A stretch of DNA of 64,000 nt, taken from Takakia lepidozioides (Eukaryota > Streptophyta > Takakiopsida > Takakiales > Takakiaceae). The notes under the pieces are model-generated. The model saw only the letters and a list, made by a program, of their open reading frames with translations, made no database searches and was not told the origin of the DNA. A program made the translations under genes and the position numbers. Positions 44,346 to 55,955 of this stretch are shown piece after piece. Position 1 is the stretch's first letter. Each line of letters opens with the position of its first letter. The stretch is taken from NCBI GenBank assembly GCA_030704615.1, contig CM060732.1, forward strand, positions 82,111,171 to 82,175,170, read 5' to 3'.

Positions 44346-45100
44346 ATATAATACAAAGAGAACAAGGCAGCAAGACATAACTGCAAAAAGCTGAGCAAAA
44401 CCAAGAGATTGCATACCATCTCTATTTACCAATCTATTTATCATTATCATTTTGTTGCGATCTAAAAATACATTAAATAGTCGCATGTTCTCATGTGAAT
44501 TATTTTGTCTAACTATAACACTTTGAAAAGTGTTCCCCAGAATCTTCTAACTACTCATGTATTCCATCAATCTGCAACCCATCAAAAACGGCTTGCATGG
44601 CTTTAAGAATTACTACAGCAAGGACATTTGTTTGTTTTCCAAGTTCTTGCATAAGATGCACCAACCAATATTGCATTGTGAGACACTCACTCGCGCTATA
44701 CTCAAGGCGTCCAGGGAAGGTCATTGAGCAACCTGCCAAGGCGGAAACAATTAAAGAGATTATCTAATACCATATATGAAAAACCAATGCCAGTGTTGTT
44801 TATGGTAACTTCTATCCCATGTCCTAAACAAACCAAAGCAAAAAGGTTGGTGTGTATTGGCGAAGTCGTCAGATACTTCACAAAGAAACATGCACTAAAA
44901 ATGAAACCCAGGATGATAGGAAGGTCACTCACGTTTATACAAAGACATCTTGCCCATTGCCCAGCACCCCGCGTCACCCACACTCTATCTCTATTCCTTC
45001 AGCTATCCTGCCTCTGCACAAATCAAGCATTCATCCTTGCCTTGCTGCTAGCAGCTGACAATGACAGCCTACATCTGTTCTAGGAAACACCCAACTCAGC
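44346..45100 (-). other. Possible captured coding piece, minus strand
   Basis: Minus-strand peptides GRLEYSASECLTMQYWLVHL and MQELGKQTNVLAVVILKAMQ (44551-44739) look like ordinary folded-protein sequence but match no family I know. Lying behind a CACTA terminus, they may be another captured exon, as in the element at 21-25 kb. The remainder has no feature. Confidence 0.3.
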
Positions 45101-45119
45101 GTAGCACACTGCACGGGAC

Positions 45120-45665
45120 TTCGGATGCTGGGAGTGAACAGAAGAGGCATCAAAATCAGCCTCGCGTAAACACAAGGTTGATTCGAGTGCTGCATCTGCT
45201 TCGTTTCACCTTCATAAACATACACTTTGGAGGTCGACATCAACCTTGCGTTGACGCAAGGTTGATGTCGAGCTCTCAGATTGGTGTTCAACAAACAAAA
45301 AAACCAAATGGAAAAGGAGATTGCAACCTATGGTTTCTTGTTGGCACTTGATGATGCATCGGGAGCATTCATCTTTTCCATGGCTGCCAAGCGGATACGG
45401 GAGGTGGGAATGAACAAAAAAGGCACACGAATCAACCTCGCGTCAACGCAAGGTTGATTCGAGTGCAGCATCTGCACTCGTTTCATGCCCAAAACATCCA
45501 CTTTGGAGGTCGTTGACGCAAGGTTGATGTCGACCTCTGTGTTTAGCATGGAACAGACCCAAAAAAAAAAAAAAAAAAAAAAAAAAAGGTTGATAGCCAC
45601 CTCCGGTTTCTTCTTTACACTTGATGATGCTCCTGAGGCATTCATCTTTTCCATGAGGTCTGGAG
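45120..45665. repeat. Two ~270-bp tandem units carrying palindrome cluster 2
   Basis: Unit 1 (about 45125-45385) and unit 2 (about 45405-45660) share GGTTGATTCGAGTGC, GCATCTGC, CACTTTGGAGGTCG, ACTTGATGATGC and GCATTCATCTTTTCCATG. Palindromes of the TCAACCTTGCGT type are at about 45160, 45241 and 45433; a half-copy is near 45511 and another near 46165. A run of about 29 A residues lies at 45560-45588. Confidence 0.7.
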
Positions 45666-46051
45666 GCAGCATGTTTCCAATGAGGTCCCGGTGGTGCGAA
45701 AAAGCGGTAGACGACAGCATTTCCACGTCCATCTCTCCTCCTTGCTCTCTCAAGACCTGGTTCTCCACTTGCAGCGCTTCCTCCCGAGCCCAGCTGACTT
45801 CCTCATCTTCCCCCCCCTTCTACTGGAGGTTGCTCTTCGGTCGCCTCCGGGATCACTTCAAGACCTTCCTCTCCAAACTGTGGTTGCAGAATCGGGTTTT
45901 GCCCTTCGTCCTCATCTTCGACGGAGGTTTCTTCTCCCATTCTAAGTTCCCGTCTCACCTTCCTCATCCTCTCCTTAGCGCGTGCCCTTTGCTTGTTTGA
46001 TGTGAAATAAAGTGTTCTTCGACGCTTTCTTCTCCCTCGGGATGGGGTCAC
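45603..46051 (-). pseudogene. Unknown basic/coiled-coil protein fragment
   Basis: Minus strand from 46051: a highly basic start (MTPSRGRRKRRRTLYFTSNK, then QRARAKERMRKVRREL), an acidic stretch (EETSVEDEDEG), and after a frame switch in a C run near 45808 a heptad-like segment (REEALQVENQVLREQGGEMD), ending MEKMNASGASSSVKKKPE. The end is duplicated in the tandem unit at 45340-45385. The arrangement recalls a small DNA-binding, dimerising protein but is not a clear bZIP. A function cannot be given. Confidence 0.35.
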
Positions 46052-47482
46052 CGTGTCTGCAGAATCCAGGGTTGCAAGGAGAATAAAGAGAAGTAGGAAA
46101 AAAGGGGGCTACGGGAGGTTCACCGCAAGGCCTTCCACGCCAAGATGATCGCTTGGAACAACCTGTGCCGGTGAATGCAAGGTTGACTCGACCAAACTGG
46201 ACGTTACCAGCACAATTTTAGATGACTGCAATTGATGGTGTCATCAATTGAAACTGAATTAACTCATTAAAACCATCAAATATATATGTCATTGGATTCC
46301 TAGCTTCAATACGCACCCATAGCAACTCTCCAATCATGAATCTGATAAGAAATGACTCCGCTATGGACTTTTGAACACAATCATTGTGGACTGTTACCGC
46401 AATGAATGAAATTACAATGGATTCAAGTTCTCCTATGTGCCATTTGTGAATTCCATTGAAATTTGGAAATAAGGTGGTCATTTTGGTCCACATCATAGGT
46501 ATGGATTTGAAGTGGCAAAATTATTTGTCATTTGACTCATATGTCAAAAAAATAGGCATTTTTTGAAAAGTCCATAGCTCATCTTGTTTTTTGGATTTTG
46601 GGTGTAACTGTTTTTCTAGAAGTATAAAAACCTATAATCTTCAATGGCTAGGTGTCATATTGAAATGTTTTTGTAAACTCTAATTTTTTGTTTTTCATAT
46701 TTTCTCTAAATAATAGACTAAAATGTTTAATGAATTATATCTTTAATATTTGGGGTAGGACTCTTTACTAAATATGTTCAGTATACCATTATCTATCACT
46801 AAACAAATATTTTGGGATAGTATCCTCAACTTTTTGTTTTTGGTCATGGACTTTCATGGAGCAAGATCTGCCGTTTTTGGTCCACTCAACCCTGCAACTG
46901 CCCGTGCGCCACATGCTCATTCCACACGCATGGCGAACACGTGTCCATCTAACCGTTATGAATATCTCCGGAAATCATTTGTTTCTCATCCACCGAAATT
47001 CGTTTGGGTCCACCTCTCATCCGAAAAAGTTTATTATTGGGTAATAGCTTTTGGGATGTTTCAGAGGAATGTGCAGTATGTACAGTTGTACAGCGGTGCA
47101 GGTGCCGTTAACATTGAATGGAAATGGGCACCTCATCTGGACTCTTTGACATGACAGCCAAATGACGGCTCTGTCAGTCAATCTTGCGGAATTCGTTGTC
47201 CAATGCACTGGTGGGGCACCTGTGAAAAAACAGTTGGATTCTTTAATTAGGGCTGACATTATTCACTCCGCATTTGGGCACTCTGTGACCATCCACTTGG
47301 TTCACATGGGGACACATTTCTTTGATGTGCCGAACCGCGTTAGGAGACCTGCATGCGGGAGCGACACCTGCAATTGTGTGTAAGGACGTCTTCTATACAG
47401 CCAAAAAACTCCGCTCTAGTACAACCTGCAATCAGAAGCAACATTGGATTGTGAACTGTTCGTTTTGAAGCAACATTGACAG
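46052..47482. other. Unassigned, partly AT-rich sequence upstream of the MULE-like gene
   Basis: No recognised gene. AT-rich from 46500 to 46850. A plus-strand stretch near 47160-47380 (LAEFVVQCTGGAPVKKQLDS) is protein-like but unplaced. The promoter of the following gene should be here. Confidence 0.3.
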
Positions 47483-49586
47483 ATGGCCTCCCAGGCCATA
47501 GGCTCCCTTGACGCGGACTTCTTCAGTGAGGACCACCCTGTGCCATTTTCTTACGAGGTGGAAGATGACGGTTTTGCGGTGGTGCATGAACACGTGCTCG
47601 CAACGCAGTTTCGGTTGGAAAATGGAACTCTATTCCTTGAGAGGGAAGTGTACGATGCCAATGGAAAACTGCTCAATGAAGCGTTCCAGAAACCTTCGCA
47701 TACTGCAACAACCACACAATGGAGAGTGCCTCCAGGCAGATACAGGGTGCTCAGTGCTCCTCGGAGACAGTATGCAGGATCGTTCCTTACTCCTGGCACG
47801 GCAGCATCAGTGGCCCAGAAAAAAACACCCGTGGTTGTCAAGAAGGAGTCAAGTACCGTTTAACACTGTAGTTGAGCTTTCGGACTCATTCTCCAATGAC
47901 GCCTGTGAAATACCACCCGTGGATCAGCCATGTCCATATCAAGAAGCAGATGTGGAGGAGATCACCGGTGTCATTCCTAAACTGAAAGCCATGGGTGGGA
48001 TGGCCGGATTCAAGAGTGAGTTGAGGGGGATTGACTGGGAGCACTTTCAAATGTTCAGGTGGCATTCTTGCCGGTATCTTTTGATAGTAATACTATTTTC
48101 GAGCTACCTCCTCCTGGTCGCGTGGGGGGCATTTCCAGTCTCATGGAAGGAATGGACAAAAAGCACGATGGGCACCCTTGGTGCCGCACAAAAACCTCCA
48201 ATATTCACAACCATGACAACCTCATATTCAGGCGAACGGTCTATAATGGGCACCTGAAATGCGAGAACATGAAATGCAGACACTTCGCACTGTCAGGTGT
48301 GCAAAACCAAAGCGAATGGGATGGTGTCACTGAGAATCCATTCAAGCCTGGGGTGACACCACCATACTATAACACTTTTGTGTGCAAGTTCTGTAGGGTA
48401 CCACCTTGCTGCCTTGCATTGTGTGGCGCCCAGAATGTACTCTGTGGTGCATCGATTCAAAACCCTGACTAGAGCCTGTGTCCATTTCGGTTTTCACAAC
48501 CACCCTGTGTCCAAGGGGGATTACAGGGAGAGCGTTGAGACAATCTCGCGTCTGATAAGGCAAGAGTTGGATACCAATCCAACTTAAACCACATCTGCAA
48601 TTGCCATGGGGGTGAGCAAGTCCTTTCTAGAAAGCCGTATTCTGTGTGCATCGGATTCGGTTGGAGGAAAACTGGAGGGACCAGCTTTGGACATTGTTAT
48701 GGACCATTTCTCAACTTTGACTTCTCCAAACATTAGGAATCAGGTGAACGCTTTAAGAATGGGCTCTGGGAGCCGAGGTTATATGGACAATATTATGGAT
48801 TTGAAGAAAATGAGCATGTACGACTACATCCAAGACAACGTTTTTCCGGGACAAGGAGCTAGGAAAGTAATCCTGTTCAAAATGTCCACAAAAGGTGAGG
48901 ACAGCGGACTCAGCCTAGTTAAACGTATGCAGAAGGGTGGCGATCTTGGCAACTACTTCCTTATGTTCGATCACGTCAAGAGGGTTAAAGACTGGACCAC
49001 AATGGCATGTCATGTTTACGACCCTGTGTACCAGCGTGTCATGACAATTGCAGTGTGTGACATGCAGTCAGAGGACACAAATTCACAGCAGCTCATGTGA
49101 GAAGCTCTCATTCGTGTTCCAATGGTCTCCCATCTCCCAATTTTTTTGGTTTCATGGCCGACAGTGCTCAAGCTAACTTCAACGCTGTCCGCATTGTGTT
49201 CGGGACGGGAGATCCAAAAGTGTCAATGCCTGGAAGAGAATGTACGTGTCTTTTCCATTGGACACAATCCCTGGACAAACACACAAAGGCAGACATCAAG
49301 CCAGATATGCAGAGTATGCATCGTCAACTGTACAAACAGTACAAAGACGCCAAAACTATGGGGGAAGCGAATACATTGTTCCAGACAATTCGTGTATGGT
49401 GGTACTCATGTGGAGCGGCATCGGAGGACAACATGAGGGCACTGGAAGACTGGTTTGCATTTTGGCACTTCCGTTACCGACAGTGGGGATCGGCCATGAC
49501 AACGATAAGCGGTTTGCATTCACCTTCCTTCGGGTGCTTCGGATATATCTTTCAGGGTCCCATCCTAATATCGGTTTTGTTTCTTT
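47483..49586 (+). pseudogene. MULE-like transposase with N-terminal zinc finger, 5' part
   Basis: Likely a Mutator-like (MULE) DDE transposase. From MASQAIGSLDADFFSEDHPV the reading passes through several frame breaks. It then reaches a WRKY-GCM1/FLYWCH-like zinc region: HLKCENMKCRHFAL, CRVPPCCLAL and HFGFHNHPVSKGDYR, ending in an H-x-H pattern. The transposase core follows from 48606: YDPVYQRVMTIAVCDMQSED, 'FMADSAQANFNAVRIVFGTG' (second Asp) and CTCLFHWTQSLDKHTKADI (the C-x-x-H motif between the second and third acids of MULE enzymes), then WFAFWHFRYRQW. Frame breaks occur near 47860, 48060, 48400, 48590 and 49100. The gene is cut at 49586 by a gypsy element and its 3' end resumes after 55955. 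Confidence 0.6.
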
Positions 49587-50087
49587 TGGCATAGGACTCA
49601 CCATGGGGGCGGAGACCTCGTGGTGGGAGTCGTGGGGAGTCTTGGGACTCATCACGGTCCATAGGGGCCGTGGTGAGTGGGCCAAGACTCACCGCGACTC
49701 ATCACCGGGAGTCGAGGGTTTCGTGGTGGTTCGCCATAAAATGGCAATGGTGGTTGTGAACCCCGCGGACAGCTACAGAAGTATATATAGGGAGTAGAAC
49801 CCCGAGAACGGTGCAAGCCCGTTGGTGACCAAAAACTAGTGAGTAAGCGAGCGAGCCGGAAAGCGACCAAAGAGTGGGGAGCTGTTCCGGACTGCCAACT
49901 ACCAAGGGAATCCCCTAGTTCCAAATAGGTGGAGGGTTCTTTGGAAAGCGAAGGGGGACCGTTATGTCCCGGTGAGCATAGCCGAGAGCTCCAAGTTGGC
50001 CCGGCGGCCAGGTTGGGAGTCAGGCGCGCGCATCAAAGCGAGTAACTATGACTTGAAGGGGAGCTTACCGAAGTGAGGTGCGCGACA
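49587..50087 (+). repeat. 5' LTR of the chromodomain gypsy element (501 bp)
   Basis: TGGCATAGGACTCACC to GAGGTGCGCGACA. A TATATATAGGGAG box near 49781 is a plausible promoter, with the transcript start expected about 30 bp further. It is full length, unlike the 3' copy. Confidence 0.85.
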
Positions 50088-50089
50088 CT

Positions 50090-50101
50090 TGGTATCAGAG
50101 C
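50090..50101 (+). other. Primer-binding site, initiator tRNA-Met type
   Basis: TGGTATCAGAGC, two bases after the LTR end, complementary to the 3' end of plant initiator tRNA-Met. This fixes the 5' LTR border. Confidence 0.93.
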
Positions 50102-50142
50102 TTAGAGTTCAGTACGCGATCGTCCTTGGGATTGGCCTCATC

Positions 50143-51316
50143 ATGGGGTCGGGCAAGCCGAAGCGAAAGCGGAACGGCCCAAAAGATGATGATCCCGGTG
50201 AGCCCGATGGGGGCGACGTGTCACCGAGGCGGCCGTTTGAGGAAGCGATGCATGTTTCCAAAACGAGGCCGCCAAGAGCGGGAGGAATCCGAGGAGTCGG
50301 AGCCCGAGGAATCCTTGAGAGCTCCGACAAACCAAGAGATGCCTCCCATGCCGGCAGCCTTTTGGGAAGGGTTGTTGGCGCAGTTTGGCGGGACGTTGAA
50401 AGACGTGTTGAAGGCGGCTAATGCCACTTCCACTAAGGCAAAGTTTAAGGTGAAGCCTAAGGAACCCGACCTTCGAGGGCGTCCAAAATCGGAAGGCACT
50501 CAACACCTGGCTCTTGGAGCTAGAGCAGTACTTTCGGGCGGCCAAGTTGAGTGACGAGGATCGGGTGGAAGTGGCTCCCACCTATTTGAGGGGCTATGCT
50601 CAACAATGGTGGCAGAAACGCCTTCACGACCGAGGTCCAAGCCCGGAAACCTTGAACTGGAGTGGGTTCAAGGAATTGATGAAGAGACAGTTTGTGCCCT
50701 CAACGCGTCCTGGCTTGCCCGGACAAGATGAGGAATTTGAAGCAAACAGATGACATTCGGGGGTATGTCCAGGCTTTCAATGTGCTGTTGCTCGAAGTCG
50801 CGGACATGGCAGAACCAGAAATGGTCTTCAACTTTGTGGCGGGACTGGCCCATGGGCCAGGCGGAAGTTGGAGGAGAAGCCACCTAAGACTTTGAACGAG
50901 GCAATTGAGAGGGCTGAATGTTTCTCGGATGTCCCTAGGGGTGAGAGACAAGGCCGTACGGAGCTGAACCACAAGAAGACCCGGCGGGAAGGTGACTCCT
51001 TCCGACCGGAAAAGAAGTGGGATAGGCCACGCGGCGACAATGGCACGTGGAAATCGAAGGGAGGGCCTTCACACGTCAAGGCGGCACCCGGTGCTTCGAA
51101 AGGAAAAGCGGGTGGAGCGGCTATGGCGGACAGAAGGCGACCTTTGATGGAGTGTGTTTTCAATTGCGGGGAGCCCGGGCACATGGCCAAGAAGTGCACG
51201 AAGCCCCGACAATTGAACATGACTCGGGCGAACCACGGAGCTGTCGGAAGATACCATCAGTCGCTTGGTGGAAGCGGTGGTCGCCAGGACTTGCAAGGTA
51301 GGCAAATTTTCTTGTG
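50143..51316 (+). pseudogene. gag of the chromodomain gypsy element (frameshifted)
   Basis: Starts MGSGKPKRKRNGPKDDD. The frame then changes several times but keeps the gag order: PPMPAAFWEGLLAQFGGTLK, then ELEQYFRAAKLSDEDRVEVA and YLRGYAQQWWQKRL (retrotrans_gag core), KTLNEAIERAECFSD and a zinc knuckle NCGEPGHMAKKC. The first Cys of the knuckle is one residue too far away (CVFNC), probably from an indel. At least four frame breaks lie between 50200 and 50870. Confidence 0.8.
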
Positions 51317-51339
51317 AGTTGTATCAGGAAACTGGCGCC

Positions 51340-51680
51340 TTACGAAAAGGAGTCAGTTATTGTTCGTGGATGGGATAATATCCGGAACTAATGTGTCGTT
51401 GTTGGTGGACACAGGAGCGTCGCACTCCTTCATGACACCGGCAACGGCACAAAAGCTGGGACTCCCGACAAGTGACGTGGGGCCTCTATTGAGGTGCGTT
51501 CTGCCAAAGGAGAACCACAGTTGGCGACAAGGTTGGCGTTTGATGTTCCTCTTCAACTGGGGAGTTGGGAGGGACGTGAGAACTTCACCATCTGCGAGAT
51601 CGATGGAGTGATCTCATTTTGGGGATGACCTTTTTGAGCAAATCCGGAGCGGTCATAGATGGCCGCAAGAGAGTAGTCAC
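51340..51680 (+). pseudogene. Aspartic protease of the chromodomain gypsy element
   Basis: VSLLVDTGASHSFMTPATAQ holds the DTGAS active site; KLGLPTSDVG follows. Past a frame break near 51500 a second frame continues with 'VPLQLGSWEGRENFTI'-type sequence typical of the retropepsin C-terminal half. Confidence 0.78.
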
Positions 51681-51699
51681 GCTGCCATGTGGGAATGGT

Positions 51700-53250
51700 G
51701 GCGAGGTCTTTACGAGTGTCGAAAACGCCCAAATCCCGTGGGAGGGCGAATAAACCTTCTGTCAGCAAGGGAGTGGGCCGTGGAGGAGGCACACGAGCCC
51801 CAGTTTTTGCTTTACATTAGAGAAGTGAAGGGAGAAGGCGATGGGGAGCCGAGCCCAGATTGGATCAAGGGGATTTTGGAGAAATACCAAGATGTGATGC
51901 CGGAGGATTTACCAAGCGGCTTGCCACCCGCGAAGAGGAGTTGACCACAAGATTGAGGTGATACCGGGATCGGAACCGCCTGCCAAGGCGCCCTACACGG
52001 TTGAGCCACAGAGAGTTGGTCGAGCTGAAGACTCAGCTCAAGGATCTAATGTCAAAGGGGTACATCCGGCCGAGTAAGTCACCTTACGGAGCCCCGGTGC
52101 TATTCGCAGACAAAAAGGATGGGACGCTGCGGATGTGTGTCGATTACAGGGCTTTGAATAAGGTGACTATAAAAACCGGTACCCTTTGCCAAGGATCGAC
52201 GACCTCTTTCGATCGGTTGGGGAGCGAAGTATTTCAGCCGGATCGACTTGCGCTCCGGCTATCATCAAATTCGGGTGGCGGAAGGAGATGAGGAGAAGAC
52301 CGCGTGCAGGACAAGGTATGGTTCATATGAGTTCTTGTGATGCCTTGGGCTCACCAATGCACCGGCGACCTTTAGCACGCTGATGAACAGCCTTTTTCAG
52401 GAGTGGTTGGATGACTTTGTGATCGTGTACATCGACGACATCTTGGTGTACTCGAAAACAAAGGAGGAGCACCTGGAGCACCTCAAAAGGGTGTTCCAAA
52501 ATTGCGAGAAGGGAAGCTGTATGCCAAAGCTTCAAAGTGCGAATTCGGGGTCACGAAAGTGGAGTTCTTGGGCATGTGATTACACAGGATGGGATCAAAA
52601 TGGATGACAGAAAGGTGAGGGCGATCTTGGACTGGGAGCCTCCGACTTCGGTCCCGGGAGTGCGATCCTTCCTAGGACTCGCCTCCTATTACCGAGAAGT
52701 ATGTGAGAAATTTCGCCAAGATCGCAGGGCCGCTGTCGACCTTCTGTGTAAATCTAAAGTCTGGGCATGGAACACCTTTTGTGGCCAAGCTTTTGCTGAA
52801 TTGAAGCAGCGGATGGCGGAAGCTCCAGTCTTGAAAATCCCGGAGTTCGATCGTCCATTCGAGATACATACAGATGCGTCGGACTTCGCGATTGGGGGTG
52901 TACTGATGCAAGATGGACGTCCAGTGGCTTACGAAAGTAAGAAATTGAATGAAGTGGAGCGACGGTGGCCGACGCACGAGAAAGAGATGAAGGCGGTGGT
53001 GCACTGTCTTGAGCTTTGGCACCACTATGTTGGTTCCAACCCAGTGAAGGTGTTCACGGACAATTCAGTCACGGTGAAGTATTTTGCCACGCAGCCCAAG
53101 TTGTCCCCAAAACAACTTAGGTGGCAAGATACTTTGGCGGTGTTCGACGTGGATATCCAGTACAAACCGGGACGAGACAACGTGGTGGCCGATGCTTTAA
53201 GTAGAAAGCAGCAGCTCTTGTTGGTGTACAAGGGCGAGACGGCGCTCCAA
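51700..53250 (+). pseudogene. Reverse transcriptase and RNase H of the chromodomain gypsy element
   Basis: Lead-in ILEKYQDVMPEDLPSGLPP, then the RT blocks: [36 protein letters not shown], a broken middle stretch and the catalytic [20 protein letters not shown]. The tether has SFLGLASYYREV. RNase H has FEIHTDASDFAIGGVLMQ, EKEMKAVVHCLELWHHYV, KVFTDNSVTVKYF and DNVVADALSRK. Frame breaks fall near 51945, 52180, 52280, 52350, 52385 and 52530. From 52537 the frame is open for 385 codons. Confidence 0.88.
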
Positions 53251-54702
53251 AGGAAGATCCGGAAAGCTTGCCGGAAGGATGAGCTGGCAAAGTCCGTGAT
53301 GCAGGACTTGAGAATGGGGGTTAAATCGCAGTTCCACTTGCAAAATGGGTGCTGCCGGTATAAGCAAAAGCGTCTCTACGTGCCGAAGGGAGGGATCAGA
53401 GATAGCCTCTTGAGAGAATGCCATGATAGCCCGCTTGCGGGCCACGGCGGAGCCAAGCGCACTGCGGCACTCTTGAAGAAAGAGTATTTCTGGCCCAAAC
53501 TGAGGGAGGAGGCAGAGGAGTATGTCAAGACATGCACCACATGCCAACAAAACCGGAGCGAGTACAAAAAGCAAGCGGGGCTGTTACAACCCTTGCCGAT
53601 TCCAGACGGGGATTTGGGAAAGCGTCTCGATGGATTTCATGACTGCTATGCCGCTGTCAAAAGGATTCGATGCAATCATGGTGGTGGTGGATAGGTTCAG
53701 TAAAATGGGCCATTTCATCCCACCAAGGAGACGGCAACGGCGCAGGAGACAGGGCGACTTTACTTCGCCCACGTCTTAAAGCATCATGGAGTCCCGAAGG
53801 ATATTGTCTCGGACTGCGATCCAAAGTTTACGAGTAATTTCTGGAGAGCACTTTGGAAGAAGATGGGGTGCCCATCATTTGGGCTGAAGATGAGCACCGC
53901 CTTCCGACCTACGACCGACGGCCAAACAGAAAGAGTGAATTCCGTAGTGAAGCAGATCTTGCGGAATTACGTGTCGGCAGACCAAACAGACTGGGTGGAA
54001 CACTTAGACGCGGTAGAGTTCTGTTATAATAACACAGAACACTCCGCAACGGGAGTTTCCCCTTTCGTATTGGTCTATGGAAAAGCACCTCTGGTGCCGA
54101 CAAGTTGGGCCGCCCAGGACGTTGAGGAACCGGCAGTAGCGGCGGTACTGGAAGAACGCGAGCGTTTGTTGAAGCTCGCAAAGTACAACATTGCCAAAGC
54201 TAGGAAACGGTATGAAAGGCAGGCGAATCGGAAGCGGAGGGAAGTGAAGTTTGAGGCAGGCACGGAGGTCTGGTTGAACATCAAGAATTTCCGACTACCT
54301 CCGGAAGTGAGTCCGAAGTTTGTACCTCCGTATGCGGGACCTTTTCGCATTCGGAAGGTTATGAATGAGGATGTGTATGAATTGGAGCTGCCGGCAAACA
54401 GCAAGGTGCACCCAGTATTCCATGTCTCCCTTTTGAAGCCTTACTTCAAAGATGAAGCGCGCCCGAATCGGCATCAAGTGTTGCGTCCGCCACCTATGCT
54501 GTTGGATCATGAAAATGAACCTGAGTACGAGGTGGAAATACTTAAGTCGAGGAGGTTCAAGAACCGAGAAACGGAGTATCTCGTCAAATGGAAGGGCTAT
54601 CATCTTGTGGAGGCATCTTGGGTGCGTGCCTCAGAAATGGGAAACGCATCCGAGGCGGTTGCAGCTTTCGAAGGGCGACCTAAAAAGCGGAAGAAGCGTT
54701 GA
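53251..54702 (+). pseudogene. Integrase and C-terminal chromodomain
   Basis: HHCC finger: ECHDSPLAGHGGAKRTAALL and [14 protein letters not shown]. Core: [20 protein letters not shown] (first Asp), IVSDCDPKFTSNFW (second Asp) and RPTTDGQTERVNSVVKQIL (Glu), with frame breaks near 53610, 53690 and 53780. The C-terminal GPFRIRKVMNEDVYELELP block precedes the chromodomain: YEVEILKSRRFKNRETEYLV and KWKGYHLVEASWVRASEM, with the aromatic cage positions Y, W and W/Y present. Chromodomains steer insertion to methylated histone H3 in chromoviruses. The last 279 codons are uninterrupted. Confidence 0.9.
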
Positions 54703-55830
54703 TGGGGACATCAACCTTGGAGCGTGGGGGAGGAAATGCATGCTTAGCCCGGCTTAGCTAGCTTAGGAATCCGATTGCAAAAACTTGTATTGTACAAAAA
54801 TTTGTTATAAAGGAAATGGGTTCCAAATTCTGTGCGTCCTATTTTGTTTGGAATGGTGATGCATGGTGTGGTTGGCTAGTGTGTAGAATGCATGCTAGCT
54901 TACAAAAGTGGGAGAGGTAAATTGGGTTAATCGTGTGTTTGCGTAGTGCCGAAATCGGGTGACCCCCCATCCAAGGGGCAAGGAAACTTGCGCCTTCTTT
55001 GGGAGTTCACGTGCTAGTGCGCACCTGGCGCGTGCGCGTACTATAACTGCGCTACCGAGGGGGTTGCTTTGTAGTGCGGGTTAACGCGGAAGCTACGTGC
55101 TTCCGTTCACGTACTATAATCGTGTAGCCTCGGGACGAAGCCGTAGTGCGGCTTCGGCGTGTTCCCGTACCTCAGGCCAGCATTCCAAGGCGGACCCAAT
55201 TGTAGTGATTGGGGCGCACGGTTTGTTCAAGGTTATCTTCCTAGTCAAAGAGGGTTCCAGGTGAACCCTTGCTCAAGGTGATGCCAAAAGCGGCATCATG
55301 AGCGGTCGCAAGCAATGTTGTTGCAGTAAGGCGATTCGATCCTCGGGGAGGATCGTTCCTTGGCCTTGAAGTAGGCCAAGAAGAGTGCACTGGGAGGAGC
55401 TGGAGAGGCTCCACCCTTGGCCGGGACTTGGAGGAAGTCGGCCGAACTAGCTAGTGGAGAGTAGAGTCAAGTGTGGGGTTTGGTTCTTTGCCATGGGACG
55501 CCATGGTACGGAAACAAACTCCTTGATGTGGGACGCCACAACTTGGATGTTCGTTTCTACAAAATGGACAAGTCGATGAGGACATCGACTCCCTGTTGGT
55601 AGGGGTGTGTGTCGCGGCCCTTTGCCTTGAGGGCAGGGGGTCAGGACACATGAGGGGCTGCCCTTGTGGTGGGGGCAGCGGCAGCGATAGGTATGGGGGG
55701 CTGAAGCACCCTTGAGTGCCCAAGGCACTCAGGGAAGCGGAGGCGCTCACTAGGTGGAGCCCCGCACACCGGGTTGCGGTGGGGGTGGCTCCACAAGGGG
55801 TGGTGGTAGCTTAGCGGGACTTAGTGGGGG
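54703..55830 (+). other. 3' untranslated region of the gypsy element
   Basis: No ORF of note. It contains small inverted repeats, for example GAAGCCG-TAGTG-CGGCTTC near 55135 and GGAAGC-TACGT-GCTTCC near 55090, and repeated CGTACTATAA words. It ends in the polypurine tract at 55823-55830. Confidence 0.6.
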
Positions 55831-55955
55831 TGGCATAGGACTCACCATGGGGGCGGAGACCTCGTGGTGGGAGTCGTGGGGAGTCTTGGGACTCATCACG
55901 GTCCATAGGGGCCGTGGTGAGCGGGCCAAGACTCACCGAAGTGAGGTGCGCGACA
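55831..55955 (+). repeat. 3' LTR with 376-bp internal deletion
   Basis: Identical to the 5' LTR edges but lacks the part corresponding to 49695-50070. The breakpoint is at the 4-bp word ACCG (49691-49694 and 50067-50070), which is kept once. Confidence 0.85.

Larger units (their letters stand above)
49587..55955 (+). mobile_element. Chromodomain Ty3/gypsy retrotransposon with LTRs
   Basis: The 5' LTR is 49587-50087, followed by a primer-binding site; gag, protease, RT, RNase H, integrase and chromodomain come next; the 3' LTR is 55831-55955. LTRs begin TGGCATAGGA and end GCGCGACA (TG...CA). Over their shared 125 bp they differ at one site. A polypurine tract (AGTGGGGG) ends at 55830. The expected 5-bp target duplication is absent (TCTTT left, TATCC right), so the ends may have recombined. 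Insertion split a MULE-like gene. Coding frames carry about ten single-step frame breaks despite near-identical LTRs. Confidence 0.88.

Noticed and set aside
45803-46051. bZIP transcription factor
   Set aside because: Basic region and heptad-like stretch are present, but the N-x(7)-R signature and a regular leucine zipper are not.
49240-49797. 185-codon plus-strand ORF running from the MULE-like gene into the LTR
   Set aside because: It uses the wrong frame for the transposase and crosses the LTR border, so it is a chance fusion.
54715-54745. GTGGGGGAGGA as the polypurine tract and 54.74 kb as 3' LTR start of the chromodomain element
   Set aside because: This would need a 5' LTR of about 1.2 kb, yet the 5' LTR is 501 bp and its start and end recur at 55831-55955.
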